DNA from: UBA5499 sp002426275
Lineage (GTDB): Bacteria > Bacillota > DTU084
Length of the DNA: 52,835 bases
Assembly (NCBI GenBank): GCA_937888735.1
Contig: CALASN010000008.1
Location: 1-52,835, forward strand
Direction: 5' to 3'
The notes beneath the pieces are model-generated. The model worked only from the letters and a program-made list of their open reading frames with translations, was not told where the DNA came from and did no database searches. Numbering within the stretch: position 1 is the first letter of the stretch; every line of letters begins with the position of its first letter. This document shows, piece by piece, positions 27,040-35,648 of the stretch. Made by a program: the position numbers and the translations under genes.

Positions 27040-28131
27040 TTATAATTGGGGTCTGAGCACAGCTTTGATGATCTGGCGCTTCTCCATGGCCAAAAGCGCC
27101 TGGTCGGCAGCAGCCAGCGGGTATTCGGTTACCATCTGCTTTATTATCTGGGGCTGTTTGTTCACGATGGCCATGGCCTGGGCGAGATGGGAAGCGTCGC
27201 TGGTCCAGACGCCCTGGAGGCGAATCTGTCGTCTGGCCAGCAGATAGCAATCAAGCTCTAAACCCCCCGCGGGATCTCCGAAGCCGGCCACAAGATAAGT
27301 TCCTCCAACTCGCAGGAGTTCTAGCCCCTCTGCCACGGCATTGGGCCTGCCCGTTCCTTCCACCACAGCGTCAACGCCGGCAAAGTCCCCCAGTATGATC
27401 TGACGCCTTTCGTCCACTGTGGTCTGCCTGTGATCGAAGACCTGTTCCGCGCCCAATTTTTTGGCCAGTTCCAGCCGTCTTTGGCCGCTGCCGATGAGAA
27501 GCACCCGGGCACCGCGGCCGGCAGCCAATGCCACAGCGAACAGGCCCAAGGGTCCTGAACCTTGCACCAGCACTGTCTGGCCCGGACGTATTGTCACCAA
27601 GTCCAAAGCGTGGGCGGCTGTGGCTCCGCTGCAGCTGGCCACAACTATGGCTGCCAAATCCACATCTGCCTGAAGTTTAAAAAACTCCGTCTCCTGGCGC
27701 AGCAGAATGTGCGTGGCGTATCCACCCTGCAAAAGGCCTTTCTCTTTGGGCGGGTTGATCCCATACGTCCAGCGGCTCTGGCAGAGAGCCGGCTGTTTCC
27801 AGAGCACGCAAGCTTGGCAGGCGCCGCAGGACAGGGCGCGGTTCCACAGCACCAAATCACCCTCCGTCAGAGGCGCGCCCAAAAGATCGCGCTTCTGGCA
27901 GGGCAAGGAGATAATCCGCCCAACTGCCTCGTGTCCTAAAACCAGCGGCGGAACCGCCCTGGGATCGCGGCCGCGCCACATATGCAGATCCGAACCGCAG
28001 ACGCCGGCGGCCAGAATCTCAACCACAATTGCGTCCGGGGGAAGTTCCACTTCCAATTCCCTCAGCCGTAGCGGCGCGTCATATTCCTCCAGCACCATGG
28101 CTCGAGCTTTTAAGCGTGACAATTCCATCAT
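27040..28131 (-). CDS. zinc-dependent medium-chain alcohol/polyol dehydrogenase
   Basis: 363 residues of the MDR superfamily. Catalytic-zinc motif AAGVCGSDLHMW and LGHEAVGRI; structural-zinc cysteines CGACQACVLWKQPALC (C-x2-C-x2-C-x7-C); NAD(P)-binding GSGPLGLFAVALA. Members oxidise polyols or threonine or reduce keto-sugars. In this operon, a step linking a uronate-derived keto acid or sugar alcohol to 2-keto-3-deoxygluconate is a reasonable inference. The ATG at 28131 overlaps the stop of the upstream Gfo/Idh gene (ATGA), implying coupled expression. Confidence 0.92.
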   Translation of the reverse strand: MMELSRLKARAMVLEEYDAPLRLRELEVELPPDAIVVEILAAGVCGSDLHMWRGRDPRAVPPLVLGHEAVGRIISLPCQKRDLLGAPLTEGDLVLWNRALSCGACQACVLWKQPALCQSRWTYGINPPKEKGLLQGGYATHILLRQETEFFKLQADVDLAAIVVASCSGATAAHALDLVTIRPGQTVLVQGSGPLGLFAVALAAGRGARVLLIGSGQRRLELAKKLGAEQVFDHRQTTVDERRQIILGDFAGVDAVVEGTGRPNAVAEGLELLRVGGTYLVAGFGDPAGGLELDCYLLARRQIRLQGVWTSDASHLAQAMAIVNKQPQIIKQMVTEYPLAAADQALLAMEKRQIIKAVLRPQL

Positions 28132-29141
28132 TCCTCTACGTTCTCTATCTTCCCAGTTTCAGCTGACCTGTACACAGCCTCCACGATCCGCAGGTCCCGC
28201 AGCCCAACCTCGCCTGGAATTGGCGCGGGTCCGCCGGAGAGCATTGCTTGCACAAAGGCCTTATGCTGTTCGGTGGGACTGCTCTGAGGTCTGGGACAAT
28301 CCAGATTTGCCGCAACATTTGCCTGACACTGCAGATGCTCCCCTTGGTATGACTGGTCTAGCTGCAATTCCACAACCCGCTCCTTGGTGATCCTGACGTA
28401 GCCCCGAGTGCCGTAGATCTCAAGCAAGTTAGGATCAGCTGCGTAAGAAGAATCCAACACTCCCAAAATGCCGCTTTTCAGTTCACAAATCGCTGTGGTA
28501 ACATCGTCTCCTCCCACATTAGGACAATAGAGGTTTTTGCTGAAAGCTCCGACCCGCGCCACAGAGTCATCTAAAAGCCACAGCGCCATATTCAGCGGAT
28601 GGATTGCCAGCTGAATGAAACTGCCGCCCCCGGTCTTCTTGCCGGAACCTCGCCAGGTGCCAGGGGGCAAATTCAGCCCTCCGCGGTGAGCGCCGCGGGT
28701 GCGGATCTGAGAGATTTTCCCAAAAAGGCCTGCCTGCAGCATTTTTTTCAACTCATAATACATTGGGTTGTCAAAAAACCACATGTAAATTCCCAATTCC
28801 CGCTTGGCCTCACGCCCCGCGCGGATCATCGCCTCCGCTTCGGCAGCAGTTGGGGCCATGGGCTTCTGCACCAGCACATGCTTGCCCGCCTCAAAGGCCG
28901 TGATCGTCTGGTCGCGATGAAGGTTGTTGGGAGTTGACACATCCACCATCTCAATATCCGGCGCCAGGGCCAGGGAAAAATCTGTGCCCCACCTGTCAAC
29001 GCCCAATTCCTGAGCACAGCCGCGAGCCACCTCTTCGTTTGCGTCAACCACTGCGGCAAGCTCGGCTCCCGGAATCTGGGTATAGATGGCGCGATAATTT
29101 TGGGCCATCCCGCCGCAACCTACTAAAGCTATCTTAAACAC
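28128..29141 (-). CDS. Gfo/Idh/MocA-family oxidoreductase
   Basis: 337 residues. Rossmann motif IALVGCGGMAQNY at the start, VDVSTPNNLHRDQ, and the family's lysine motif, here VLVQKPMAPT (Gln where most have Glu; the catalytic Lys is kept). The C-terminal domain has the usual GGGSFIQLAIHPLN, where a conserved His is expected. Such enzymes oxidise or reduce sugars and cyclitols with NAD(P). The GTG start is supported by GGGAGGAGCGGCA. The gene lies between a decayed ORF and the dehydrogenase gene; the substrate is probably a uronate-derived sugar. Confidence 0.92.
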   Translation of the reverse strand: MFKIALVGCGGMAQNYRAIYTQIPGAELAAVVDANEEVARGCAQELGVDRWGTDFSLALAPDIEMVDVSTPNNLHRDQTITAFEAGKHVLVQKPMAPTAAEAEAMIRAGREAKRELGIYMWFFDNPMYYELKKMLQAGLFGKISQIRTRGAHRGGLNLPPGTWRGSGKKTGGGSFIQLAIHPLNMALWLLDDSVARVGAFSKNLYCPNVGGDDVTTAICELKSGILGVLDSSYAADPNLLEIYGTRGYVRITKERVVELQLDQSYQGEHLQCQANVAANLDCPRPQSSPTEQHKAFVQAMLSGGPAPIPGEVGLRDLRIVEAVYRSAETGKIENVEE

Positions 29142-29159
29142 TGCCGCTCCTCCCTTGTT

Positions 29160-29764
29160 TTAATGTATTAGCAGACACATCTGTCCAAACAACTGAAGTG
29201 CCTTACAGTCCGTCGCAAAGGCCGGATGCGGACGATACTTGCTGTCCGCCATCCGACTTTGGGCAATTTGCCTCATCTGACAAAGCACAGGCCAAGCGGC
29301 CCACTGCGCATGTATCCCGGGCTTTGCGGGCCCTGGATAATCTTCCCGCACTGCAAAGCCTCCGCAACCGTTTAATCTCCTCCGGCAATAAAGTCTCCAG
29401 CGGAGCTTCCGCGGAAGTATAAAGCCGCAAATTATCGTAATCCCGGACGATGGCGCCAAAGCGGCTTCCGTAGCGGTCCCCGTCCAGCGCAAAATAGCAA
29501 AGTTTCGCCCCGCGGGGATCCTTGCAGATGGTAGGGGACCTCTCCGAGCTTTGCACGCAGCTTGTTTGCACATCAACTGCCAAAATAGACCAGTCGCTGG
29601 CGCCTTTTACCGCCAAATGCAATCGGTCGCCTTGGTAAAAAGCGGGCTCCCAGCCTTCCAGCTTTGCAACCGGACGCGCATCCGTTGGCTGGGACCGCAT
29701 GGGGATAACGATCTCAGCGGTCCCGAAAAATAAGCTCTGCAGGAAGTTCACTATGCAGCATGGC
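29160..29764 (-). pseudogene. decayed ORF of unknown family
   Basis: A start ATG (29764) follows the stop of the upstream gene by three bases (AAGAGTGAGCC before ATG). The first frame (MLHSELPAELIFRDR) hits a stop after about 15 codons. A second frame then gives a coherent stretch (PTDARPVAKLEGWEPAFYQGDRLHL, DWSILAVDVQ, GDRYGSRFGAIVRDYDNLRLY). Near 29350 the plausible reading moves again (REDYPGPAKPGIHAQWAAW) and ends at 29160. The product would be about 195 residues, beta-rich at the start. I recognise no family. It fills the operon between the DUF362 fusion and the Gfo/Idh gene. Confidence 0.5.
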
Positions 29765-31699
29765 TCACTCTTGCGTTCCGTCGAATTGCCGCAGATAGGC
29801 CAATTCCCTGGCTGCGTTTTCCAGGGGCTTTTCGCCAAACCATTCTATGGAGACAAAGCCCTTGTAACCAAGTTTGCCCAATTCCCGCAGGAACGGAGCA
29901 TAATCCATGTTCCCCGCCTGAAGCCGGATCCCGTAGCGCAACCCATCGGTTTGCTCGCCGTTTTTCGCGTGGACGTGGACAACATAAGGAGCTAAGATCC
30001 TCAAAGCCGCGACCGGATCCTCTCCCCGATCAAAGAGATTGTGGATATCCAAATTTACCCGGAAATTATCTTCATCCACCTGCCTCACCAAGCGCAGCGT
30101 GGATTTGACCGTATCCGCCAACTGGCCCTGATGGGTTTCCACAGCAAAGCCCACGCCGGCTTGTCTCCCCCACTGGGCAAACTGCTTTAAAGCTTTAACT
30201 GCCTGGACCCACTGCCAATGAGAAGCTTCCTGAGAGCCGGCAGGGCCTGTGAAAACGCGGATCAGCGGGGAACCTATTCTCTTCGCCAGGGCGATGAACT
30301 TTTGACATTCTTCTTTGCTTTGTTCCAATTTTTCTGCTGAGGAGACCAAGTCGAAGTATGGGGAAATCATCGGCGCCTGCAGCTGGTATTTGGCCAAGGC
30401 AGCCTGCAGTTCCGCTGCGGAATGCCCGGCCAGATAATCTGTCAGGTGCTGCCCCCAGATCTCCAGCCCCTGGTAACCTAAAGGGCCTATTTTTTCGATC
30501 ACTTCTTCCAGCGGCAGCTCCCGCATGCCGATGGAGCAGAAGCTGGTCTGAAAGCTGACGGGCAGAAAAGACAGCAGCGCCATTTTGCACTGGCCGGACA
30601 GCGGCGGACAGCCTGGGAGGAAGGTCTTTCCCGGCGCCCTGTGGGCGGCCGCGCAATTTCCCACCAAAAGCACATCCTCTTCGCCCTCCGGCTGCACCTG
30701 CTCCGCAGGCCCCACTACAGCCAGAAGGCGTCCGGGATCCCGGTATTCAGGGCTATGCTGCGCCGCGGTGATGCCGCTGGCAAGCGCCCGCCTGCAGGCT
30801 TTGCATAAACCATGATCGATGATTCGCATCTGGGGCGGCAGATTTGTATATTCCAAAGTCGGCTGCACAAAAGCGATGCCCTCTGCCAAAATCGCTTTAC
30901 TGTCGCCGACGACATCAATTTCTTCATCATGAAGCGGTCCTAAACCGCGGCGCCTTCCCTCGGCCAAATATCCCACCTGGTCCGGATCGAGCCGCATCAG
31001 CTTAGCGGCCACCCTGTCTACTGCCAAAGCGTTGTCGCCCACCAGAACAAGATCCGTGGGCAGAGCCTCACCTTCGGCTGGAAAATTGCCTTGCAGGCTC
31101 CAAATGGCGTCTGTGATCACCAGGTCGCTGGGCCGGAAGGCATTAAGATCTACCACCGAGCCCTCCAGCCCCCACATATGGACCTGGGAAGTGGCTCCCA
31201 AAGACAAGAGCCCCATCAAGTTTTTCATGGCATTGGAAAACAAGGGCAGCGCGTGAGTGCGCAAGCCCGGCATGTTAATAAACACATCGCACTCCTTGAC
31301 GATTTTAGGCATCGGGACGGGGCTTTTTAAACTTTGCGCTCCCGGCAAAGCGAGATGATCATGGGGAAGCTTGCCGAAATTCACCACTTCCGCGTAATCG
31401 TAAATCTCCGGATAAGTTTGGAAATTAACGAAAATGGCATCGCTCAGTTCCCCTATAACCACACGTCCGGCGCCTGAGCGCCTGGCAGCCTTTGCCGCGG
31501 CCAGCACCAAGGCTGGATGAGTGGTCTTGCCCGAAGCTGCTCCGGCTACTATGAACTCATTGGCCTTAATGAGCACCAGATCTCCGGGCTTGATGAATTT
31601 TTCCCAACCGCCTAGAGGCTTCAAGGCCTTTCCCAGAATTTCCTCGTATTTGGCTTCCTCATCTCGCCGGGCAGACCAAATGCCCACAGTTGTCTTCAT
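29765..31699 (-). CDS. fusion of DUF362 Fe-S-type protein and sugar-phosphate isomerase/epimerase TIM barrel
   Basis: About 644 residues. The first ~370 are DUF362: KPGDLVLIKANEF, THPALVLAAAKAARRSGAGRVVIGE, LRTHALPLFSNAMKNLMG, and cysteines CKAC, GNCA and GCPP that could hold a metal centre. From Met 377 (coordinate 30583) the protein is a xylose-isomerase-like/AP-endonuclease-2 TIM barrel (LPLEEVIEKIGPLGYQGLEIWG, VETHQGQLADT, VNLDIHNLFDRGED, YVVHVHAKNG, YKGFVSIEWFGE) with the usual metal-binding Glu/Asp/His residues. The junction has no stop and no ribosome site before Met 377, so a true fusion is likely. The first ATG (31711) abuts GGAGG; ATG 31699 has better spacing. Confidence 0.88.
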   Translation of the reverse strand: MKTTVGIWSARRDEEAKYEEILGKALKPLGGWEKFIKPGDLVLIKANEFIVAGAASGKTTHPALVLAAAKAARRSGAGRVVIGELSDAIFVNFQTYPEIYDYAEVVNFGKLPHDHLALPGAQSLKSPVPMPKIVKECDVFINMPGLRTHALPLFSNAMKNLMGLLSLGATSQVHMWGLEGSVVDLNAFRPSDLVITDAIWSLQGNFPAEGEALPTDLVLVGDNALAVDRVAAKLMRLDPDQVGYLAEGRRRGLGPLHDEEIDVVGDSKAILAEGIAFVQPTLEYTNLPPQMRIIDHGLCKACRRALASGITAAQHSPEYRDPGRLLAVVGPAEQVQPEGEEDVLLVGNCAAAHRAPGKTFLPGCPPLSGQCKMALLSFLPVSFQTSFCSIGMRELPLEEVIEKIGPLGYQGLEIWGQHLTDYLAGHSAAELQAALAKYQLQAPMISPYFDLVSSAEKLEQSKEECQKFIALAKRIGSPLIRVFTGPAGSQEASHWQWVQAVKALKQFAQWGRQAGVGFAVETHQGQLADTVKSTLRLVRQVDEDNFRVNLDIHNLFDRGEDPVAALRILAPYVVHVHAKNGEQTDGLRYGIRLQAGNMDYAPFLRELGKLGYKGFVSIEWFGEKPLENAARELAYLRQFDGTQE

Positions 31700-31700
31700 T

Positions 31701-33479
31701 TTATTTCTCATCCTCCTTTGGCTTTCGCCACTTAATCCAACTGGCGTTGAGAGCCGGTCCGCTGAGGCAAACAGAGCGCTGATACTCCGGATCCGTTGGC
31801 ATAGCCTCTCCGTCCGCTTCCGTAAAATATAGATGCGGTCCCCGGCTCTCTTTGCGCAGCGCCTGCGCCTTCACAACCGCCCTGGCCACCAGAACAGCCG
31901 CTTTCGCTTCCAGCACCCGATCCCAGCTCTCCCTGGCGGGAACGGGCTCAAGCTTTGCCAGCTCCTCAAGTTCCTGTGCCGCAACCTTTAGGCCTTCCGG
32001 CCAGCGGATCACAGCGGCGTAGCGATCCATAAGCCCGCGGACGTGCGTCAGAATCTCTCCGGCCGCAGTCCCGCGATCCTTTTGCAACTTTGGTTCCTGC
32101 GGGTGGTTCCTATCCAGCCGAAACGGCACTTGAGCTGCGCGCTCGCCCGCAATGCGACCGAACACCTGGGCGTCCATCAGGGCGTTGCCGCCTGGCCTGT
32201 TGGCTCCGTGCTGGCCGCCGGCCGCCTCTCCTGCCGCAAAGAGCCCTGGCAGTTTGGTTTCGGCTCCGGCATCGATCCACACTCCTCCCTGAAAGTGCTG
32301 GACTGAAGGATGGATCTCCAAGCGCTCTCCTGCTTCCAGCCGCACTCCACGCTCAGCCAACCACTGGACTACCGGCTGGTTGATTTCTCTGAGCCTGGCG
32401 AGGGGACTGAATTTACGCTCCTGTCCTAAATCCTGCCGTCTCTCCGCTTTATATAATGAGACCAGCCTCTGGGGCAAGCTTTCCCAAGCGAAGTTCCGGG
32501 GATTGGCGCTGAAGTCCAAATAAACCTTGCCTCCGGCTTCAAGCTCTCTGGCCACCAAGAGATCGATTTTGTGAGTAGGGTTTTCGTAAGAAAGGGGCCA
32601 GCTGGCGCCCTTGTCAAAGACAAGCTCCGGCCAAGAGCCGGGCAAAGCCAGCTCTTCTCCTTTATCATTGACAAAGCGAGGCATGGCGCGCATGATGCTG
32701 CCGGAGCAGGCCAAGCTCGTCTTAGGCGAGCAGAGGGCAATCTGCAAGAACTCTATATTCACCACGCTGGCGCCGGCTGCTAAGGCCATGGCATAGCCGT
32801 CGCCTACGGCGCCAGGGGGAAAGACATTGTGACCGTAGATCCCCCCTGCGCCTCCGGTGGCCAGCACCACGGAACGAGCTCCGAGAAACACCAAGTGTCT
32901 CGCAGGATCCTCAGTTCCCGGCAGCCCTTCGGGCAACGCCCAAACGCCGACTACCCTGCCGCCGGAGACCGCCAGCTGAAAAACGTAATGTTCCTCTAAA
33001 ACCGGCAGGGCAAGTTCCCTGACTTTTGCGCAGAGCGCCTGGGAAATGTGATTGGCAGTGTATGGTCCAGTGTAGCAAGCCCTGGGATAGTCCGAGCCGT
33101 CTGTGATAAACTGAGCCAGCCTGCCGGCGCTGTCAAGGGTAAAGGGCACTCCCCACCGCTGTAGCTCTTGGGCTGCTCTGCCGCTGTTTTTGGCCAAAAT
33201 CTCCGCGAGCTTTGGATCTGAAACGCAGCCGCCCAAGCGGTAGATATCTGCCGCGTGATAACGCCAGTTGTCGTCGCCGCCGGGAAGGGTATAGGGCAAA
33301 GTGGCGTGAAAGGCCATCCTGTCCGAACAAGCTGTGGCTGTGACTCCGCTTTTTCCCAGCTTGCCGCGGGTTACGATTTGTACTCTCAGCTGCGGATCTG
33401 TATCATGTGCGGCGATGGCCGCGCGCAGCGCGGCGCCTCCGGCGCCGACTACCAGCACGTCGCAGGCGAGCTGCCTCAT
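31701..33479 (-). CDS. FAD-dependent oxidoreductase of the fumarate reductase/succinate dehydrogenase flavoprotein superfamily
   Basis: 592 residues. The N-terminal FAD motif CDVLVVGAGGAALRAAIAA, then GKLGKSGVTATA, LATGGAGGIYGHN, an HPSVQHFQGG substrate-loop-like segment, and the C-terminal GLFAAGEAAGGQHGANRPGGNALMDAQVFGRIAGE typical of the family. These enzymes transfer hydride between FAD and a C=C or C-N bond. No signal peptide. The ATG overlaps the stop of the DHOD-like/ferredoxin gene (ATGA), so the two are probably made together and may exchange electrons. Its substrate in a uronate operon is not obvious. Confidence 0.9.
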   Translation of the reverse strand: MRQLACDVLVVGAGGAALRAAIAAHDTDPQLRVQIVTRGKLGKSGVTATACSDRMAFHATLPYTLPGGDDNWRYHAADIYRLGGCVSDPKLAEILAKNSGRAAQELQRWGVPFTLDSAGRLAQFITDGSDYPRACYTGPYTANHISQALCAKVRELALPVLEEHYVFQLAVSGGRVVGVWALPEGLPGTEDPARHLVFLGARSVVLATGGAGGIYGHNVFPPGAVGDGYAMALAAGASVVNIEFLQIALCSPKTSLACSGSIMRAMPRFVNDKGEELALPGSWPELVFDKGASWPLSYENPTHKIDLLVARELEAGGKVYLDFSANPRNFAWESLPQRLVSLYKAERRQDLGQERKFSPLARLREINQPVVQWLAERGVRLEAGERLEIHPSVQHFQGGVWIDAGAETKLPGLFAAGEAAGGQHGANRPGGNALMDAQVFGRIAGERAAQVPFRLDRNHPQEPKLQKDRGTAAGEILTHVRGLMDRYAAVIRWPEGLKVAAQELEELAKLEPVPARESWDRVLEAKAAVLVARAVVKAQALRKESRGPHLYFTEADGEAMPTDPEYQRSVCLSGPALNASWIKWRKPKEDEK

Positions 33480-34630
33480 GAGCGCTCACCCAAAGACGCA
33501 AAGGAAATGGCGTTCGCCGGACATACTTCCCGGCAGAGTCCGCAGCCATGGCACGAGAAGATCCTGGCTTTGCCGCTGTCCAGTCTGACGGCGTCGTAAA
33601 TACAGACTCGCCGGCAGAGTCCGCAGCCCGTGCACTTTTCCGGCTCTACCGCAGCCACGATTTCCTGGGTCCTGTCCACTTCTTCCATGGTCTTAATCTT
33701 CCCCAGCTTACCGCGGAATTGCGTCAAGTTGGCAAAACCTTTCCGCTCCAGATACGCTTCCAGTTCCCGGCTGATTCTACAGACAGCGCCGTAGCCTTCG
33801 GCTACGATGACTGAACAAAGCTGAACCGTAGTGGCTCCTGCCAGCAGATATTTGGCAGCGTCCGCTCCCGTCCAGACGCCGCCGCTGGCGCTGATGGGAA
33901 TTTTCACTGCCGGCGCAATCTGGCTGAGCCAGCGCAGGTTGTAATAAATGGACCAGGGACCGCCATGACCGGCGTAGCCGCCGTGCATAATGGGCCGGAA
34001 GCTCTCCAAATCGATCTCCAGTCCTGTGAACCTGTTAAAGCAGACCATTCCCGAGGCACCTTGCTTTTCCACAGCCACTGCCAGCGCCAAAGGGCTGGAA
34101 ACCTGGGGCGTCAATTTGGGGACGATGGGAATGGAGACCAAGCTTCGAACAAAGGCCGTGGCCTTGGCCAGTTCTGTCACCAGATCCATGCCTGACATCA
34201 AGTGCACCCCGTGCGGGCAGGAAAGGTTCAACTCAACAGCATCCGCGCCGGCGGCTTCCACAGCTTGAGCAGCTTCGCGCCAGCCCTGTTCTGTAAAGCA
34301 ATTAACGCTGGCGATCACAGGAATGGACAATTTGGCTTTTGCATCAGCCACCAGCCTCGCGTAGCCGGCGAGATCCCGCTCGCTTGCCTGCTCATAAGAA
34401 TAAAGGCTGGCGGCGCGGATCTTGCCGTGTCCGGACTTCAAAAGCGCGAAGTGCGGGGCCGGAGAGATACGGCAGATGCTCTTCTGGAAATAACTCTTCA
34501 GCACCACCGCTGCGATTCCGCTTTCCTCCGCCTTTTGCAGCATAGACATGCTGCCTGTGATTCCAGCCGCAGCGGCCAGAAAGGGATTCTTTAATTTTAG
34601 ACCTACATATTCCGTGCTCAGATCAACCAT
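33476..34630 (-). CDS. dihydroorotate dehydrogenase-like (PreA-type) FMN protein with C-terminal two-cluster ferredoxin domain
   Basis: 384 residues. Residues 1-300 are a DHOD/dihydropyrimidine-dehydrogenase-type TIM barrel: VGLKLKNPFLAAA, VVLKSYF, PVIASVNC, AVELNLSCPHG (the FMN-site NxSCP motif), IPISASGGVW and the phosphate-binding LLAGATTVQLCS. Residues ~330-384 hold two [4Fe-4S] motifs, CTGCGLCRRVC and CHGCGLCREVCP. This resembles PreA, but a pyrimidine role is not supported by any neighbour. It more likely passes electrons between ferredoxin-type carriers and a uronate-derived substrate with the adjoining flavoprotein. AGGAGGCTAATTTA precedes ATG. Confidence 0.9.
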   Translation of the reverse strand: MVDLSTEYVGLKLKNPFLAAAAGITGSMSMLQKAEESGIAAVVLKSYFQKSICRISPAPHFALLKSGHGKIRAASLYSYEQASERDLAGYARLVADAKAKLSIPVIASVNCFTEQGWREAAQAVEAAGADAVELNLSCPHGVHLMSGMDLVTELAKATAFVRSLVSIPIVPKLTPQVSSPLALAVAVEKQGASGMVCFNRFTGLEIDLESFRPIMHGGYAGHGGPWSIYYNLRWLSQIAPAVKIPISASGGVWTGADAAKYLLAGATTVQLCSVIVAEGYGAVCRISRELEAYLERKGFANLTQFRGKLGKIKTMEEVDRTQEIVAAVEPEKCTGCGLCRRVCIYDAVRLDSGKARIFSCHGCGLCREVCPANAISFASLGERS

Positions 34631-34634
34631 TAAA

Positions 34635-35648
34635 TTAGCCTCCTATTTTACCCATTGATTCCCGGCGCACAAGCTCCGTGGGCAGAAGAATCTGCCTGGC
34701 TTCCGGTTCGCCCCCGGAGAGGAGAGCCAGCATCATCTGGCAAGCCAGCTGCCCCATTTTGAAGGCCGGCATTTTCACTGTGGACAGCGGCGGGTCTGTG
34801 TGCAGACAGCTGTGAATATTGTCAAAGCCGCAAAGGGAAAGCTCATTTGGCACCTTGATTTTCAATGTTTTCGCCGCCTTCAGCGCGCCGATGGCCATCA
34901 GATCATTGGCGGCGAAAATGGCCGTAGGCCTCGGCCGGAGGCTCAATAGCTTCAACGCGCACTCAAGGCCGCTTTCTTCATCAAAATTTCCTTCTGTCAA
35001 AAGGTCCGGGCAGATGTCTATGCCTCGCTCGCCCAAAGCATCCAAATAACCTTGCCGCCTAAGCTTGCCGCTTCGCATCTCATTGGGACCGCCGATAAAG
35101 CCAATCCTCCTATGTCCCAAGCGGATCAGCTCCAAGACGGCTTTGCAGGCTCCCTGCCTATTATCCACAGAAACCCAGGTTAGAGACTGATCGTCTATTT
35201 CTCTGTTTATGAACACAACCCTCATGTCTTGATTTTTCAAATGCGGCAAAAGCCGGTCGTCCTCCCTCAGCCCCACGGCCAACACTCCGTCAACTTTTCT
35301 CTCCTGGAGAACATTCGTCTGCTCTCTGCTGGCCGTATACAGCAGCACATCGTAATTCCGCTGAGCCGCGGCTTCAGACGCGCCCATCAAGACATCGGCG
35401 AAAAACGGGTTTTCAAAAAAGGCTTTCCCTCTTTTCAGGGGGACTAGGATGCCGATCGTTCGCAACCGCTGGGTAACTAGACTCCTGGCCACAGAATTGG
35501 GTCGGTAATTATGCTCTTCGATCAGCTTCCAGATCCGCATCCTAGTCTGTGCTCCCACCCCCGGGCTGTTGGTCACAACTCTGGAGACTGTGGAAGGCGC
35601 CACCCCGGCCAGGCGGGCAATATCTTTGATCGTCGCCTGCTTGGTCAT
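34635..35648 (-). CDS. LacI-family transcriptional regulator of the uronate operon
   Basis: About 337 residues. The headpiece TIKDIARLAGVAPSTVSRVVTN (residues 5-26) is followed by an effector domain (TIGILVPLKRGK, VDGVLAVGL, LGHRRIGFIGGPNE, RPTAIFAANDLMAIGAL, LCGFDNI). It sits inside the operon and very probably acts at the perfect palindrome GCAAACGTTTGC (37290-37301). KDG or a related uronate is the likely ligand by analogy with other KDG-operon LacI proteins. The TTG at 35660 lies inside the aldolase gene; the ATG at 35648 overlaps the aldolase stop by four bases and is preferred. Confidence 0.93.
   Translation of the reverse strand: MTKQATIKDIARLAGVAPSTVSRVVTNSPGVGAQTRMRIWKLIEEHNYRPNSVARSLVTQRLRTIGILVPLKRGKAFFENPFFADVLMGASEAAAQRNYDVLLYTASREQTNVLQERKVDGVLAVGLREDDRLLPHLKNQDMRVVFINREIDDQSLTWVSVDNRQGACKAVLELIRLGHRRIGFIGGPNEMRSGKLRRQGYLDALGERGIDICPDLLTEGNFDEESGLECALKLLSLRPRPTAIFAANDLMAIGALKAAKTLKIKVPNELSLCGFDNIHSCLHTDPPLSTVKMPAFKMGQLACQMMLALLSGGEPEARQILLPTELVRRESMGKIGG

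Noticed and set aside
27707..28390. 227-codon plus-strand ORF across the dehydrogenase/Gfo-Idh boundary
   Set aside because: Arg/Pro/Ser-rich shadow across two well-supported overlapping genes.
33476..34630. Assignment as pyrimidine-catabolic PreA or dihydroorotate dehydrogenase
   Set aside because: Motifs fit the superfamily, but no PreT, pyr or hydantoinase neighbour exists; the operon is for uronates.
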